Assembly (NCBI GenBank): GCA_000969725.1
Contig: JXSR01S041725.1
DNA from: Ophiothrix spiculata
Lineage: Eukaryota > Echinodermata > Ophiuroidea > Amphilepidida > Ophiotrichidae
Length of the DNA: 39,349 nucleotides
Reading direction: 5' to 3' (one strand)
The notes beneath the pieces are model-generated. The model was not told the DNA's origin. It saw only the letters and a list, made by a program, of their open reading frames with translations, and did no database searches. This document shows, one piece after another, positions 1-10,389 of this stretch. Each line of letters begins with the position of its first letter. Positions within the stretch are counted from its first letter, which is position 1. A program made the position numbers and the translations under genes.

Positions 1-904
1 TTTTCCCCTTTTTCTTCAGATTTTTTAAAATTTCCATTCATATGCGCCTGAAGAAACAAATGATGGTCAGCATCAAAGAATGATTCGATAAAAAGTAAAA
101 AAGTTGGACAATCAAACCTAAGTGAAAATAGTAGAAATCAATTCAGGTAACGTGGTTGATATCTACTAAATTATGTGACAGACTGTCTATGAATCATACG
201 GCATTACTTTAAAGTAAAAAGAAAACAAATCAAAAATCCCACTTAGTATAGAAGTTTATGACTTTATATAGAAGTTAACGACTTAAGCTAGAGGGGCTGG
301 TGTTGCAGTTAGAATACCAGTCCTGTAGACGCAGCCTATCATAGATAACACATCTGACACATAGAGCCATTAAGCAATGAGAATAACATTTAAGCTATAT
401 TGAGGAACTTTGAGAATAACTTTACCCATTTTGAATTAGAAAACAAAATACGACTATAAAGTCAATCCATCAATAAATTAAAAATGTTCGGATATTTAAA
501 GGTGTAGGTTCCGATCATATTCTCATGCCCAGGGCCCAACCGGAAGTATTGCATTGTTTGACGTCAAATGAAAGCCCATATTTTTCTGATTGTAAATCCA
601 AAATCTCACCTCCAAATTCCACATAGTTTTTGAGATATAGAAAAAAGTGTAAATTTAATTGGTATACCTATATTCCATTTCTTTTTTGGTATACCTATAT
701 TCCATGTGTTTTCATAACAGCCTCATCCTCAGGGTTGCATACTTTGTTGTGTCTCTGAACAGTAAACAATAAGCAAACTAAGGGTGAAACTCACAAATTG
801 CTTTTCAAAGGTCAAGGTTAATCAGTTAAAAGTTGTTTATACACATGTTAAAATAGGAATCTACTGTACACCTTTACAAAACTTTGACAGAATCTCGTAA
901 TAAT
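1..904. other. Unassigned AT-rich DNA
   Basis: No coding frame, RNA gene or transposon end is recognisable here. The only local structure is a short direct repeat: an 18-base unit beginning GGTATACCTATATT occurs at 661-678 and again at 688-705. A GC-richer patch near 525-620 includes the palindrome TTGACGTCAA. I assign no function. Confidence 0.5.
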
Positions 905-1085
905 TACCTTATGGTCAACAGGCTGTCCGATGGCATTTTAATCTTTTCAAGTAATACTAGGATGTTTATTCAATTAAATATATCAGTCAGTAATCTGCCA
1001 TCAATCGTAGTAAGCTGCATCTGAACACGTTATAGAGACTGCCTTGAAATTTTAACACGAGATTATGTTGTTAAACGAAAGGTAA
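905..1085 (+). repeat. Dispersed repeat family A, copy 1
   Basis: This copy matches 2990-3165 in the same orientation, and 25640-25830 and 27010-27184 in the opposite one. Shared landmarks in order are GGTCAACAGG, GGATGTTTAT, CAGTCAGTAATCTGC, ATCAATCGTAG, and a closing ACAYGAGATTA. Divergence is moderate, so the copies are old. The transposon class is unknown and I see no terminal repeats. Confidence 0.75.
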
Positions 1086-1307
1086 CATATTTGTGGCCGT
1101 CCAATCCAAAGGAGCCGTAAACGCAGCAAACTTCATTTTGCACTACAAGTGAAAATGTGTCAAGGTCGTAATTTGCCGAAATTGCTTTTTTCTAAACAAA
1201 AAATGATCGGAAATATGAAATGTATCTGTTTATGTTGAGCCTCAACAGAAAATATATGACTTACTGATCTTCGAACGCGTTTATCTCAGTTATACATTTT
1301 ACTCCCT
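1085..1307 (+). repeat. Dispersed repeat family B, copy 1
   Basis: The reverse complement of 20632-20870 aligns here. Landmarks are TCAAGGTCGTAATTTGCCGA (1159-1178), CAACAGAAAATATA, and GAACGCGTTTATCTCAGTTA (1273-1292). The other copy lies upstream of a THAP-like reading frame, so B may be the leader of a decayed mobile element. That link is inference. Confidence 0.7.
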
Positions 1308-1377
1308 GACAGTCTTTGACGGACCATAACTTGAAATGCAATTTAGTGATGAAATTTTGAAATTCTATAGAATTCAA

Positions 1378-1560
1378 GTTTAAAGGGGACTTGTTTAGAT
1401 TCTTTGTTTCTAATTCAACTTTTATTACCCCCCACTGATTTGTATACTTTTGAATGTTTATATAAAATAAATTTCATTTATTCAACCAATGCTAACTTCA
1501 AATAACATGGCTAAAAGGTAATTTTTTTTTTAATTCTAAGCGCTAGGCTAGGCTGTTTCA
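1378..1560. mobile_element. Small inverted-repeat element, family H, copy 1
   Basis: The left end reads TTTAAAGGGGACTTGTTTAG followed by ATTC. The right end reads ATTCTAAGCGCTAGGCTAGG, roughly the reverse complement. The same end design occurs at 17530-17792, with TTAAAGGGACTGGCCTAGAT and TCTAGGCTAAGGCTATTCTC. The interiors are unrelated or very diverged. It is a probable MITE; boundaries are approximate. Confidence 0.45.
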
Positions 1561-2777
1561 AAAAATTATCAAAAGTCGACAATCAACAAACGAATTCACC
1601 TTTACACCTCTTTAATTCATCAATCGCTTCTTTCACGACTCGGTTATCAGGAGGTGTTTAAACAAAATCTCATGTTTCTTATCTCATATTCACATCAACA
1701 TTAATAGTGTGTATGCAACACCAATACAAGTTCGGTGTTCGGTGTCGTGTTGGGTAAATTGCGGTATGGAATATTAGCATTTTGGGCCATATTATTTGTC
1801 ATATAACGTTAATTTTATTGATGATTTTATTTGGAAAAGAATCATTCTTAAATAAGCATATTCATCTTAAAAACTGCAGATATGAGAGGAAAGGGACGAT
1901 TTTCAGATATTGTTTTTGAATTTATTGAGCGTTACAAACTTTGGTTTGCAAACGTGTTTAACATTGATATACGAATAAAATATGATGTTTTACTAATTTA
2001 GTTTGAAAGCAACTGGTTTGAAAAAATGTAAATTTGGTTTGAAATACATACATATTGAGTTTACATCATCATATTAAAGCTATACCCAAATGTACTTGCT
2101 TAAACTAATGTAGACATTAGGTCAGAGTAAAACATAATACTATGAAGTGATTCACCTTTGATTAAAGCTAATATTTCCCTTAGGAACACAAAGATAATTG
2201 ACTTCATTCAACATGTTTAAAGATAATCGATGTTCTGCAAAGTGATAGATTAAATTCCATTGAAAAAGCAATGCATTCAGGAAAATGCAACAAAATTAGT
2301 ATATGCAATATCTAGAGCTAACAAAATATCTAATTTACCTTCTAAGTCATAAGGCAAGGCAATTTAAATGATTAGTTTCATCAGGTATATCAATTGTTGC
2401 TTTCACTAAACAAAGTAATGATCACCTGTTTACCCAACCCCTTCGACTCGATACGTTAGGAGTTTCATCTTTGCATTTGTTTCTTTACAAAAGGAATAAA
2501 AACAAATATACAGCGCCTTTAGTGTCAATTAGAGGAGTCAACATGACATGATATGAAGCCCATGCATCAAGAAACAGAATTATCTTACGATAGAAATTGA
2601 AATGAAATGTAGTACGTTCATTCTAAAAACTTTGCCAAAAGTCATATTAAAAGTCCGATTTTAATATTTAAAATACAATAAAAAATATTAATGCCTTGGT
2701 TTTAATTATTTATGTTTTTTATATATTTTATATTCCTATTGAATAAAAATTGATATTAAAATCCATAAACGTACGAT
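1561..2777. other. Unassigned AT-rich DNA
   Basis: No gene or terminal-repeat structure is seen. One short match stands out: the 19 bases TGACTCCTCTAATTGACAC, on the minus strand at 2522-2540, occur exactly on the plus strand at 16702-16720. This suggests an old shared repeat fragment. Confidence 0.5.
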
Positions 2778-3170
2778 TTAAATTAATAATTTAAGGGAAA
2801 AACACTTTGTGTAGATCGGTTAGTAAGAAAATTGGTGGAAAATTGTCTTTGTAAGAAAAATTAAGACTCATTTTGATTTAATGCTTTTTCTTGTTTCAAC
2901 GACGATTTCATGAGTTTCCATGAGGAAAAGTGGCTAATACCTTTACCTATTTGATTGAGAGAGATTCTTATTTTTGCACAATGTGTCCCAAGCTGAATAC
3001 CGATGGTCAACAGGCGTTTTGATGGCACTTTAATCTAGTTGAGTAAAACAAGGATGTTTATGCAATTAAATCTTGCAGTCAGTAATCTGCAATCAATCGT
3101 AGAATAATCTGCATCTGGACACAATAAGACTGTCATGAAAGTTAAACATGAGATTAGTTTGCTTTGAATG
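2778..3170 (+). repeat. Dispersed repeat family A, longest plus-strand copy
   Basis: This roughly 390-bp segment aligns over its length with the reverse complement of 25640-26036. Its last 180 bases also align with 905-1085 and with 27010-27184 reversed. Landmarks are GATCGGTTAGTAAGAAA, TTTCATGAGTTTCCATG, AGCTGAATACCGATGGTCAA and CAGTCAGTAATCTGC. Small indels between the copies shift any reading frame, so I read it as a non-coding repeat. Confidence 0.8.
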
Positions 3171-4067
3171 GGAAAGTAAAGTAAAACGGGTAATGATATA
3201 TTTAAATTCAGACAACCAGATATTTATTTACTCGGAGCAACCGACGTTGTGGGTGAAACCATCCCCCTTTAGCTGGGTTGTCATGTCGACCTTGAATTAG
3301 TAAGTAAATTCACCCAGATGTACGTAGTTGACTTTCAGGATTGAATATGAAGAAAATTATTTTGATATTATCTTTTATATATTAATCTTATGTGCAGATC
3401 TACCTTTAATAAGAATTTTATTCATTGTAATAGCGTGTGGCATTAAGAACTTACATGCTCTTAAAAAAAATATTTTTGTGTTTTTGTCGCAACTTGAGTG
3501 TTTGAGCAGTCAATTGTTTTACTGATACCATCCTATTACGGATTTCTTTCCTTCTGCATAAAAGCGCAACAAAAACTAAAATAAAAAAATATTGGACAAT
3601 GTAAGCAAAACTCCAGGGTAGGGGTTACATTCACAAATAATGGGGCCATGCAATCTGGATTTTTGTTTACTCCGTCCAATTAATTATTGTTTGGCCTATA
3701 ATAGGCAATTTATCCATTGCAGTCATTCTGATAAAAAATGAGGATTCTTCCACAAATAGTTGCAGGGTAAGTCGTCAAAATTCAGGTGTTGGAGTGGGTT
3801 TGTAGTTGTCACCACGCATATTTTTAATTTGTTATTTTGAAAAGGATCAAAATGCTATGAAACTGAAACTTAGAGAACATAATAAAAATTATATTTTATA
3901 TCTTTGACAATATACCTAACATGTATGGTGATGTCAATAAAACAATCTTGAATCTTGAAATCTATTTCAATTCTTTATCAACAAAAACACCAATGAAATT
4001 CGGATAACAGTTGCCTTTTTATGTAACACTTCACTGTTACAATTAAAGTGTAACTGTTACCAGAAAG
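3171..4067. other. Unassigned AT-rich DNA
   Basis: A 65-codon open frame at 3328-3525 is leucine, isoleucine and phenylalanine rich, as expected from AT-rich DNA. It has no recognisable motif. Nothing else is identified. Confidence 0.5.
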
Positions 4068-4510
4068 TGCAATATCAGGCTCGTGATTGACCCAAAGCGA
4101 TTTGCCATGACACTTACTTAATAACAATCGTTGAAGATCGTGGCATCTTAATTTTGATTTGATTTTTGTTTCTGGCTTGAGAATATTCTTCAATTGTTTT
4201 ATTTAGGGATCTTAATAAAAATAGATATAATTGATTTTTTACGATTGAAGTATGCCTTATTTTGATTACTTTTCTTAAGATATATTCTTTATGGGTTGTA
4301 TAGAAAAAATGTAAAGTTAAATTTAGAAGAGAAGATATTACCATGAAAATGCAATATTTGGGTCGTGATTGGCCTAAAGCGATTTGCTATGACACTTAAT
4401 TAATTGCAATTGTTGAAGATCATAACACCTGAAGATATGTCACGGAGACAATGCATCAAAGGTGACGTTTAAGCAATATCTGCTTTAATAGTGCCCTATA
4501 TATGAAATGT
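4068..4510 (+). repeat. Repeat family C, two direct copies
   Basis: Copies begin near 4070 and 4346, and a third lies at 6795-6965. Each contains TCGTGATTGRCC, AAAGCGATTTGC (one T fewer in the third), then ATGACACTTA and GTTGAAGA. The second and third continue with ACACCTGAAGATATG, TCACGGA and CAATGCATCA. Open frames on the minus strand differ in frame and carry stops in at least one copy. I regard this as a diverged tandem duplication rather than coding exons. Confidence 0.7.
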
Positions 4511-4589
4511 CGTTTTGTGGTTTATTTCATATGGTATGACGCATTTAATTTTGGATGCCTATTAGCCACTACTCACTAATAATAACAGT

Positions 4590-4722
4590 GATTTATTGAG
4601 CGCCTTTCCAAACATGATCAACTCACTTTACAGTTTTAAAAAGTTAAACATTAACAATAACATGAAGAAATATATATGTACATACTGTGGTGGAAACTTG
4701 AGACGTCACTGTAAACTTACAG
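4590..4722. repeat. Possible SINE-tail-like fragment
   Basis: The phrase TTATTGAGCGCCTTTCC followed by TCACTTTACAG resembles a widespread short-interspersed-element tail motif in animal genomes, in which a GCGCCTTTC box is followed by an AAGCGCTTTACA-like box. Only this stretch is visible and no tRNA head is found, so the assignment is weak. Confidence 0.3.
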
Positions 4723-4867
4723 CTAAGCTACACTAGCCCTGATTTCAGTGCAATGTCCTACACCACCACCCTGTGTCCAACAGCTTCTATCCACAGCCCA
4801 GGCAGGGCTCGTTGCTTGGTCCTTGGGGTGGGAGGGGCGAACGGTGCTAGTTCTAAGCTACACTAGT
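4723..4867. mobile_element. Short insertion flanked by a 14-bp direct repeat
   Basis: CTAAGCTACACTAG occurs at about 4723-4736 and again at about 4854-4867, bracketing some 117 bases of clearly higher GC content than the surroundings. A long, exact flanking repeat is what target-primed retrotransposition leaves behind. The insert itself, which contains ACACCACCACCCTGTGTCC and GGGGTGGGAGGGG, is not a family I recognise. A simple local duplication is the alternative. Confidence 0.45.
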
Positions 4868-4920
4868 ATAAGATTCATTTATAAAATTGGTAAATTTTTG
4901 ATTAACGTTTAACGTAATTT

Positions 4921-5175
4921 TTGCAACAAAATTCTTATGTTTCCCACTATTTATATATTGATAACAATTAATAACAATTTTTATTTAGAATGACATAATT
5001 CAATATTCATACTTCAATTAAATAGAGCAACTCAGTTAATTACATTTTGCAACCAAAATCTTATGTTTCCAAAAATTTACTAGTATTGATAACAATTAAT
5101 AACAATTTTTATTTAGAATGACATAATTCAATATTCATACTTCAATTAAATAGAGCAACTCAGTTAATTACATTT
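4921..5175 (+). repeat. 128-bp tandem duplication
   Basis: Two adjacent units start at TTGCAACAAAATTCTTATG (4921) and TTGCAACCAAAATCTTATG (5047). They are nearly identical through GATAACAATTAATAACAATT and end in CAGTTAATTACATTT. The near identity marks a recent event. A diverged third partial copy lies near 7293-7347. Confidence 0.9.
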
Positions 5176-5300
5176 CAATCACTCGGTGCAATTTGTTTTT
5201 GAAAAATACACAAGTACCAACGGTAATAATTCATTAATCCAGTAGAATATACCGTAACATAAACTTAAGACACGAGTAAATAGATGAATTAAAATATGTA

Positions 5301-5877
5301 CATATCGAAGATTGAGCGCCACAAAGGCACAAAATATTTATAGACTTCGATATGTTAATATTTCTTATTTATATAATTATGGGTCATTAAATTGATTATT
5401 CATCTTCAAAGTGTCATCACAACTTGATTTTTTGAAAATGACTTGTCTTTAGATCCTTAACCTTGAATATAATACAATTAGTTAGTTCAAACGTTCTGTC
5501 CGTGCATAACAATGCATTTTGTAATCCGTAGTAAAATATTTTGTTAACCCATTACTTATTCTATTCACTGGAGTCAATAAATATAGATAATCCCCACTTT
5601 TGTGTTTACACGATAAAAAGCACAACTAAAAAACTCTAGGCGTTATGCTTTTCGTCAAAGACAATAGCCTATCCTATACTTTGATTGACAGGCCTCTTTT
5701 GTGCGGTCGAATTAATTCGATACTTCTTTTGTCATTTACGATTTAGTTAACAAAATCCTTTGTCTTTTAATGAGATAACTTACGACAAACTTGAACAGGC
5801 TAAATGTCTTGAAACCTTTTGTTGTCATGGTTGTTGATAATGCAATTAGGTCCTTGTGGCGCTCAACCCTCGATATG
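5301..5877. mobile_element. 577-bp non-autonomous element with TIRs and TA target duplication
   Basis: The left end CATATCGAAGATTGAGCGCC with ACAAAGG is matched by the reverse complement of the right end, CATATCGAGGGTTGAGCGCC with ACAAGG. TA flanks both ends (5299-5300 and 5878-5879). The interior has no transposase frame. TA duplication fits the Tc1/mariner superfamily, but the termini alone do not settle it. Confidence 0.7.
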
Positions 5878-5944
5878 TATATAGAAGATGAATAATCTTA
5901 TGCTTTTGATCCTCGTCATTATAACCCTAAGAAGGATTAACTTA

Positions 5945-6372
5945 TGTTTTTCTTAGCAGTCAAATCAGCTCCTATGAGTTGCTCAAACATGCCATTTGAT
6001 ATAATACATCATAAATAAAACGCCATGACTATCTAGCTTATGCTGCTACAATGTAGGAAAAACGGTTTGAAAAGAGAGCAGTGAATAAACATACCGATAC
6101 AATATTTTATCACCCATTTACAATCATAGAGAGCAGGTGGGCATCTTAATGAAAGATAAACAAAGACTAGAGATAAAAGAGGAAGATGTATGTTTCGACA
6201 CAGGAAGATAAATGATAAGAGAATTGGATCAACAGGATGCTTGAAATAGCCCGATGCACCTGTCGTTTTCATTAGAAAATCAAGAACGGGTCAAGATATA
6301 ACCAGCTTGACATCTCCTAGTTCACTATCGGTCATCAAAGTGTGCTACTTTTTAAGACTTGTTATTTGCAAT
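5945..6372 (+). repeat. Repeat family E, copy 1
   Basis: It aligns directly with 8715-9125 and 13540-13880. Shared landmarks are GAGAGCAGGTGGG (AAGAGCAGGTGGG in copy 2), AATGAAAGATAAACA, AAAAGAGGAAGATGTATG, TTGGATCAACAGGATGCTT, GCACCTGTCGTTTTCATT (also in copy 2, diverged in copy 3), ACGGGTCAAG and GGTCATCAAAGTG. The three copies are spaced by about 2.8 and 4.8 kb. No terminal structure was found. Confidence 0.85.
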
Positions 6373-6794
6373 TAAAAGTATAAGGAAAAACGAAATTGAA
6401 AGTAAAATGTGTTATGTGTAGAAATTTAAAAAAACATGTTTGCAGTTATTACTTAGCCAGTCAGATATGGATAGTGTACTTGTTAAATATGAATATTCAT
6501 GGTCCTAAAAATAATTTTTAAAATCTCTCGTAAACTAGACAATATTGATCCCATGGGGCAAACAATTTTGCATACCGAAGAAGAAATATGTTGAAAATAT
6601 AATCAATTAACCGTTAGGCTAAACGGCAACTTATTTAATTCATTGCATTAGCTACAAAATCTATTGGTAATTTCATGTCTAAGTCAGACCCTTTTAATAT
6701 AGCTTTTATTTTAGTGCATATTTTTCTAAAAATATTATCTTCCTTATCAATTGTACATCTGAACTTGATTATAAAGTTAAAATTGAATATGATA

Positions 6795-6965
6795 CTATTA
6801 ATTTCAATATCGGGATCGTGATTGACCCAAAGCGATTGCCATGACACTTAATAAATATGGAATTGTTGAAGAGTATAACACCTGAAGATATGATGTCACG
6901 GATGCAATGCATCATTGTAGTTGATTTCGAAGCAATATGTGCAATATTGGTATACTCTTATGATA
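6795..6965 (+). repeat. Repeat family C, third copy
   Basis: GGGATCGTGATTGACCCAAA, ATGACACTTAATAA, ACACCTGAAGATATG and CAATGCATCATTG match the pair at 4068-4510. The copy sits about 0.85 kb downstream of the family E copy, the same offset that family D shows downstream of the second E copy. Confidence 0.75.
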
Positions 6966-7292
6966 TCCAAAACATGTATTTTTGTATGTTCAATTCGGCT
7001 TTTTAGCCGCGATACATTGCAAATAAGATATATCTGAATCTAAATCTCTCTTTCACGGTATTACTTCAATGCGGATTTTTTTTGTGTGTGATCTGTGAAA
7101 TAAAATGTTGGGGACTTCTCATAACTTAATCATTAAACTTAAATAAGATATGGTGTGATTTTATTTATCAATCATAAATATTTGACTTTGTTTGTTGACC
7201 TTTTGATTAATGCCTCGATGTAGTTTTTCAACAACTGGGTAATGCTACGAATTATTAACTACATGTTCAATAAGAGCATTTGATTTAGAACA

Positions 7293-7347
7293 TTTTTTCA
7301 TTTAGAATGACGGGATTCAATATTTATAATTCAATCAAACAAAGCAA
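7293..7347 (+). repeat. Diverged third copy of the 128-bp repeat
   Basis: TCATTTAGAATGACGGGATT, CAATATTTATAATTCAATCA and GCAACCCAG match the second half of the 128-bp units at 4921-5175, with several substitutions. It is much older than that tandem pair. Confidence 0.6.
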
Positions 7348-7554
7348 CCCAGATGATTAAAACGAAATTGCCATTTTCATTAGCCATATACAGTTTCTTT
7401 TAAATATTCATGTTGGAAAGTTAAATGGTATTGGCATGCTTAATCAAATATTACAAATATGAAAAACTTGTTGACAATTCGGAGAAGGTTGATCATCAGG
7501 TGAAAAAGAAAATGATGGTACAGCAAAGAAATGAATAAACTACCAGCTGGACCA

Positions 7555-8575
7555 TTAAACGTCTCTCAGAAGTGACACAGCAGATTATTTAGCTAACCGT
7601 AAAGTGAGGAGTTATCCGGAAAAATCTCTTGGATGCTGCACAACAAAGTCATGAGCAAACCGGTAAGTCCTTCGGGTGTTGCACAAGAGTGACATGAGTT
7701 AACCATTATAGATCATTTAAAGAAAAATGAATAGTGAAAATTAATATTCTAAGCAAAATATTCTATACGGTAGAGGAGTCTGCACCGGGCCTTAACTATG
7801 AAAAATGTATCGGTTGTGAGCAACGAATTAACTGTTTAAAGTCTTTCGATGGTTGCACAACAGAGTAATGAGTTAACTGTTAGGCTGAAACCAAAGTCGG
7901 CCTCAAAACAAAATTTTCCCTACCAAACATTTGGTCATGACGTCACCAAATATTTGCCATCGAATTTAAAGTATGAACGGGTAACAAACATTTGATCCTT
8001 TGTATATGGCAATTCAATAACATGCTCAATCTAGCGCGAACTTTTATTTGGTCTCAACTCAGTGTTGAAGTTATTTTGTTTGGAGTCACTCGTCATTTTG
8101 ACGTCAAATGTTTGGTAATTTTTGTTTGGAGTCCGACTATGTTTTCGGCCTAAGAGCTCTCTCCAATGTGGTATAACAAAGTGTAACCGTTTTAAAAAAG
8201 TTTCTCGGTCGGATGACGCACTGCATAGTGATGTGTTAATCGTTAAAAGTTGCTGGAAAGTGGCACAACAACGTGATGATTTAATGTTAAAAGAATGTCA
8301 AAATGGTCTCATATGTGACACAACAGAGTTGTGAGATAACAGTTAAAACATTTCTTGGAAGTGGTAACACTTGGTGATGAGTTATCCGTTAAACGTGTAG
8401 CAGAAATATTAGTACAGAGTGGCGAATTAATCGTTATAAGAACCTCGGGTATGGCACAACATAGTATTGAGGTAACCGTTAAAAGTCGGATGAGGCACTA
8501 GAACAGAGTGATAGATAAATTGTTTCAAGCTTTTCTGATGGTGATATACAAGAGAATGATGGGTGAATTGTTATT
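7555..8575 (+). repeat. Degenerate minisatellite, roughly 45-55 bp units
   Basis: Irregular units share GAGTTAACCGTTAAAAGT, then TCTCGGATG, GGCACAACA and GAGTGATGA. More than ten recognisable occurrences are present with many substitutions and length changes, for example near 7640, 7700, 7860, 8240, 8320, 8380, 8450 and 8480. The array is interrupted by the element at 7883-8150. It contains no consistent reading frame. Confidence 0.75.
7883..8150. mobile_element. 268-bp TIR element inserted in the minisatellite
   Basis: The left terminus GGCTGAAACCAAAGTCGGCC and the reverse complement of the right terminus, GGCCGAAAACATAGTCGGAC, form inverted repeats. They continue through about 50 bases to ACCAAACATTTG and GACGTC. 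TA flanks both sides (7881-7882 and 8151-8152). Removing the element and one TA restores a normal minisatellite unit, which supports these boundaries. There is no transposase. A 70-codon frame beginning at 8122 straddles the element and the array and is a shadow. Confidence 0.8.
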
Positions 8576-8714
8576 ATCCAGGGACATAACTCTCCAAAAT
8601 AATGGGTAGTCTTTACCATCCTGTCTGCTTTCTAATATTGATTTGTTTCTATTTGTAGTGTATTGTTTTGTTATTTTTTTTCATTTCAACATTTCAATCA
8701 GTTCTGTAACCTGT

Positions 8715-9125
8715 TTAAGTGTGTGATAAAACAAATGGTGGCATTTGATTCAATCCTGCTATATATCAAACGTTATGACTATGCTGAATGCAGGAAAAAC
8801 AATTTGAGAAAAGAGCAGTCAATGCAATGAAAATGCCGATGCAATATTTTATCAACCATCAATGATGATAAAGAGCAGGTGGGATATTAATGAAAGATAA
8901 ACAAAGAATGGCGATAAAAGAGGAAGATGTATGTATCGACACAGGAAGATGGATGATAAGAAAATTGGATCAACAGGATGCTTGAAATACCCAAGTGCAC
9001 CTGTCGTTTTCATTGAATAAAGAGAAAAAAACAGAAACGGGTCAAGATATAACAGACTTGACATCACCTAGTTAACTAATGGTCATCAAAGTGTGCTACT
9101 TCTTAAAGACGTTGTTTTTGCTTTA
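8715..9125 (+). repeat. Repeat family E, copy 2
   Basis: It matches copy 1 from GGCATTTGATTCAATCC through TTGGATCAACAGGATGCTTG and GGTCATCAAAGTGTGCTACT. It carries a minus-strand frame similar to those in the other copies. Substitutions between copies 2 and 3 fall about as often at second as at third codon positions, so the frame is not under coding selection. Confidence 0.85.
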
Positions 9126-9231
9126 ATTTATGAGCAAAATAAAGTAAATGAAAAAAGTAAACAGTGGAATATGATGTAGACAATTTACTTCAATTTTGCT
9201 ATTACTATGTTTCCACTTTAATCATGTTAAC

Positions 9232-9382
9232 AACATGATTACATGAATATTAAAAGGTTCTTGTACAAATCCAGTAAAGTAAAGAAGCACTTACTCGAAA
9301 TATTTCGACAACATCCTATTGTCTTGATCACTCGACTATGACTGGTTTTGAATTTGTACAAGAACCTTTTAATAATCATGTT
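9232..9382. repeat. Inverted repeat enclosing a hammerhead-like motif
   Basis: Left arm 9232-9275 and right arm 9341-9382 are complementary over about 40 bases (AACATGATT, ATTAAAAGGTTCTTGTACAA, CCAGT), apart from an 8-base insertion in the left arm. Read on the minus strand, the loop has GTGATCA (9331-9325), then a GACAA/TTGTC hairpin (9323-9307), then GAAA (9306-9303). That order is the hammerhead core layout. Such motifs are known in the terminal repeats of Penelope-like retroelements, so this may be a relic of one. Confidence 0.6.
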
Positions 9383-9544
9383 TTACGAACAATCCTGATG
9401 AATCTGATACATGAAATTTAATTCATTTTGTTCCACGTTTAGACACTTTTAAAGCCGGCAAGAGCATTAACAGTTAAAGATGAATTTTATTCTTATACTA
9501 TCTATTTAACGAGTAAAACAAAGTAATTAAAATCATACTTTTCC

Positions 9545-9810
9545 AAGCGAAGACACATGCATTTCCAAAAACCCAAATAAGCTTTGAAGAGGATGCAGAA
9601 TTGAAAAAGCAACACTGTTTCCGTGCATTGCCGCTAACTGTTGCATTCTTCAAGGAAATATAATCTTACAATTACCAATACCGCTTCGGGTTGTATCTTT
9701 CTCATAGTTGTGATTGACGAAAAAGAGTATTTGCCTGCTAATGTGTTCTATTGCGTCAAAAGATTATATATACTTTGTCTCTAGACAAAAAAGTAATCTA
9801 TGTTCCGGTT
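9545..9810 (+). repeat. Repeat family D, copy 1
   Basis: It aligns directly with 12140-12425. Landmarks are GCGAAGA, GCACTGTTTCCGT (here CACTGTTTCCGTGCATTGCC), TAACTGTTGCATTCTT, AAGGAAAT, CTGCCTGCTA and TCTAGACAA with AAGTAAT. The pair is moderately diverged. No ends or coding frame can be defined. Confidence 0.8.
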
Positions 9811-9893
9811 TAGTTAAAATAAATATTCACAGCCTTTAATATTTTAGAAAAAAAATTCATTTATTGTTCATTTCTACTATCATATGTACATAC

Positions 9894-9978
9894 AAATATT
9901 GACTGCTCATGAGGGCTATAGTAAAGTCTCAAGATCACTGTTTTTACTATTGCCAGAATGAAAGAGCAGTCAATATTT
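9894..9978. repeat. Short hairpin element
   Basis: AAATATTGACTGCTC (9894-9908) is the perfect reverse complement of GAGCAGTCAATATTT (9964-9978). Imperfect pairing continues inward through CTATAGTAAA and TTTACTATTG. The 85-base unit could be a tiny MITE or solo hairpin. A related phrase, GAGGGCAATAGTAAA, follows at about 10003. Confidence 0.65.
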
Positions 9979-10150
9979 ATTTTATAAACCAACTTTTTGT
10001 TGCGAGGGCAATAGTAAAAACTATTGGCTGACTCAAATCAAGCCAATCAGTGTATAGTAATAAATGATGCAAATTTATTGTTGAATTTTATGTAAAATCA
10101 AACTTTGTATGGTAGTATTGTCATGAATGTATAGGTTCGTTCAGTGTATA

Positions 10151-10236
10151 GACCTGACGGGGAAGTCCTCTTTGGTTTATGCGCTGCGAGCTCGCTTTGG
10201 GTGCGGGATGTCCCGGGTTCGAGTCCCGGCTAGGTC
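10151..10236 (+). mobile_element. tRNA-derived SINE head
   Basis: GACCTGA and CTAGGTC pair as a partly mismatched acceptor stem over 86 bases. The T arm CCGGG-TTCGAGT-CCCGG is perfect and contains the RNA polymerase III B box GGTTCGAGTCC. The D and anticodon arms are poor, so a working tRNA is unlikely and a tRNA-derived retroelement head is the better reading. No clear body or tail follows. Confidence 0.6.
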
Positions 10237-10389
10237 GTAAAATTTGTTTAGCGCTGGTATGCTTCGTGATTATAACAATAGAGTAAGTGGGGTGGGTTAC
10301 GTTCTGCCCGTTACAGTATCTTTATTTATATCACTTATTACAAGTTTCTTTTTACATATGCATCAGGATGGGAAATAACAGATCGTCAT

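Noticed and set aside
4114..6847. Minus-strand frames in family C copies sharing a SLWVNH-DPDI-like segment
   Set aside because: One of the three copies has stops in this segment, and the similarity outside it changes frame. It looks like nucleotide homology of a non-coding repeat, though a very old pseudogene cannot be excluded.
7555..8575. CRISPR-like spaced repeats
   Set aside because: Units are degenerate throughout and directly adjacent without unique spacers, and the context is an animal genome. It is a decayed minisatellite.
10151..10236. Functional tRNA gene
   Set aside because: The T arm is good, but the D and anticodon arms do not fold and the acceptor stem has mismatches. A tRNA-derived retroelement is more likely. 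The same applies to 27761-27843 and 30763-30835.
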